NCBI GenBank assembly: GCA_036520835.1
Contig: DATDIX010000365.1
Coordinates: 1 to 7,495 of the forward strand
Origin: VBAT01 sp036520835
GTDB lineage: Bacteria > Bacteroidota > Bacteroidia > Chitinophagales > Chitinophagaceae
Reading direction: 5' to 3'
DNA: 7,495 nucleotides
Part shown: piece after piece, positions 6,490 through 7,495 of the stretch
How the letters are laid out: every line of letters starts with the position of its first letter
Numbering within the stretch: position 1 is the stretch's first letter
Translations under genes and position numbers: made by a program
The notes under the pieces: generated by a model
What the model saw: the letters and a program-made list of their open reading frames with translations, nothing else
Databases searched by the model: none
What the model was told of the DNA's origin: nothing

Positions 6490-7495
6490 CTATTTTAGTA
6501 TATCATCTATAGCCTCGCCGAGGCATTCTCCTTTACTGATCTTCTCAGCAAGCGGTTGCATATTGACCTGCATTTGCCTGTATTCGGCTGGCGAAAGATT
6601 TTTTATCTTCCCTTCTATCTCAAAAAGGCTGTTTACTGAAAAGCCTATCTTATATTTTTCAACTAATGGTGCAGAAGCAGCTGTTGCCGGAACAATAAGA
6701 GGTAACCCGCTGATGATATACAAAGACAGTTTATGGTGACTGATATATTGCATGTATTCGCCAAGGCTGCCGCCGGGTTTATCAATACTATCGCCATCCC
6801 ATACTAACCCGAATGAGCCTTCCAGTTTTGCCGGCAATTCATACGGTTTTTCAATACCATGCCAGGTTATATTAGGCTGAGCATACACTGCATTACCCTG
6901 CCCTGCTCCGTATAAATGAAAATGCAGGGAAGGATTGCCTGGCTGTAATAATTGGAGCCCTTTCAGAAAAGAACTTTTTTCGAGATTACCTGCAAATACA
7001 ATATCAAAAGAAATATCCTGCAGCCGGCTGACCGGTTTAGTTAGGAAATCAAAAAATTCTATTGTAGCGATCCTGCAGTCTTTTGATATATGATCATAAA
7101 CCCATGACCTCATCTTGTCATTATGCACAATGAAATAGCGGAACTGCCGGAAAAACCGGATCTCCTCCTTCAACATCTTGTCATCTCCATCCTTCAGACC
7201 ATTTATATCTGCTATGACACAAATGATCCTGTTATTCCTTTTTTTCAGCCATTGCAGCAACAGCTTGTTCATCCTGGCATATACCGGGAACAGGAAGATG
7301 ATAACGGATCCTTTCTTAATTGAAAAAACTGTTTTGACAAGAAACAAAAAGCGGCTGATCCTTGCTTTTAAAGAAAATTCATGATGATAAGGAAAAAAGA
7401 CCGGCTCAAACCCCTTTTCCAGCAATATTCTTTCCGCATCCGTACCTCCTATCCCGCCATGCAGGTATCCTTCCTGCAGGTATTGCTGTATAAAA
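6490..7495 (-). CDS. Glycosyltransferase, Gtf3 / galactofuranosyltransferase-like (5' end beyond window)
   Basis: The minus-strand frame is open from its stop at 6490-6492 to the right edge, giving 334 visible C-terminal residues. A TTG at 7423-7425 could be read as a start, but the sequence upstream of it continues with a sensible N-terminal Rossmann-like stretch (YLHGGIGGTDAERILLEKGF), so that TTG encodes an internal Leu and the real start is outside the window. The protein has a two-domain GT-B look. The N-terminal half holds hydrophobic strands (VIIFLFPVY) and a DINGLKDGDD region. The C-terminal half has DIVFAGNLEK, HLYGAGQG, GLVWDGDS (nucleotides about 6787-6810), GEYMQY and HKLSLYIISGLPLIVP. 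The last two blocks resemble bacterial glucosyltransferase 3 and beta-1,6-galactofuranosyltransferase proteins, which use nucleotide-sugar donors at the cytoplasmic side of the membrane to build surface glycans. The donor and acceptor are unknown. It converges on the isomerase gene with a 7-base gap and is probably functionally unrelated to it. Confidence 0.8.
   Translation of the reverse strand, partial: FIQQYLQEGYLHGGIGGTDAERILLEKGFEPVFFPYHHEFSLKARISRFLFLVKTVFSIKKGSVIIFLFPVYARMNKLLLQWLKKRNNRIICVIADINGLKDGDDKMLKEEIRFFRQFRYFIVHNDKMRSWVYDHISKDCRIATIEFFDFLTKPVSRLQDISFDIVFAGNLEKSSFLKGLQLLQPGNPSLHFHLYGAGQGNAVYAQPNITWHGIEKPYELPAKLEGSFGLVWDGDSIDKPGGSLGEYMQYISHHKLSLYIISGLPLIVPATAASAPLVEKYKIGFSVNSLFEIEGKIKNLSPAEYRQMQVNMQPLAEKISKGECLGEAIDDILK

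Overview
The window looks like a chromosomal segment from a member of the Bacteroidota, most plausibly a Chitinophagaceae-like soil or freshwater bacterium. This rests on gene content (a NupG-type symporter beside secreted sugar-modifying TIM-barrel enzymes and a GMC dehydrogenase with a gluconate 2-dehydrogenase subunit 3-type partner), on moderate AT bias, and on the lack of clear Shine-Dalgarno sequences before the starts. The family assignment is an impression and was not tested. No tRNA, rRNA, CRISPR, insertion sequence or origin is visible, and no gene-free stretch exceeds about 175 bases.

Layout. Positions 3-443 hold the C-terminal third of a nucleoside:H+ symporter-type MFS transporter, cut by the left edge. 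After 28 bases comes an exported hydroxypyruvate-isomerase-like TIM-barrel protein (472-1368). A 174-base gap (1369-1542) carries a cluster of TCCGGA-containing direct and inverted repeats. A tight four-gene block follows: GMC dehydrogenase A (1543-3222), GMC dehydrogenase B (3233-4912), a Tat-type lipoprotein small subunit (4932-5552) and a second exported TIM-barrel isomerase/epimerase (5583-6482). Its internal gaps are 10, 19 and 30 bases, which suggests one transcript. A convergent glycosyltransferase (6490 to beyond the right edge, minus strand) ends 7 bases from the last gene and probably belongs to a neighbouring surface-polysaccharide locus.

How the genes may work together. The GMC proteins carry the FAD-binding and catalytic His/Asn motifs of flavin sugar dehydrogenases. 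They also carry the C-X5-C-X3-C motif that holds a 3Fe-4S cluster in bacterial FAD-glucose dehydrogenase and its gluconate and fructose dehydrogenase relatives. They have no signal peptide, while the small subunit has a twin-arginine lipoprotein signal, so the complex is probably folded in the cytoplasm, carried out by Tat and anchored at the membrane. Both TIM-barrel proteins also have twin-arginine signals. The inferred picture is a periplasmic oxidise-then-rearrange module: a sugar or glycoside is oxidised to a keto-sugar, the TIM-barrel enzymes isomerise, epimerise or cleave it, and the symporter may import a product. The substrate cannot be read from sequence. A 3-keto-glycoside route is an attractive guess.

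The most unusual points are the gapless tandem duplication of the catalytic subunit (about 70% identical by hand count) with only one small subunit, and the absence of any cytochrome c electron acceptor in the visible locus.
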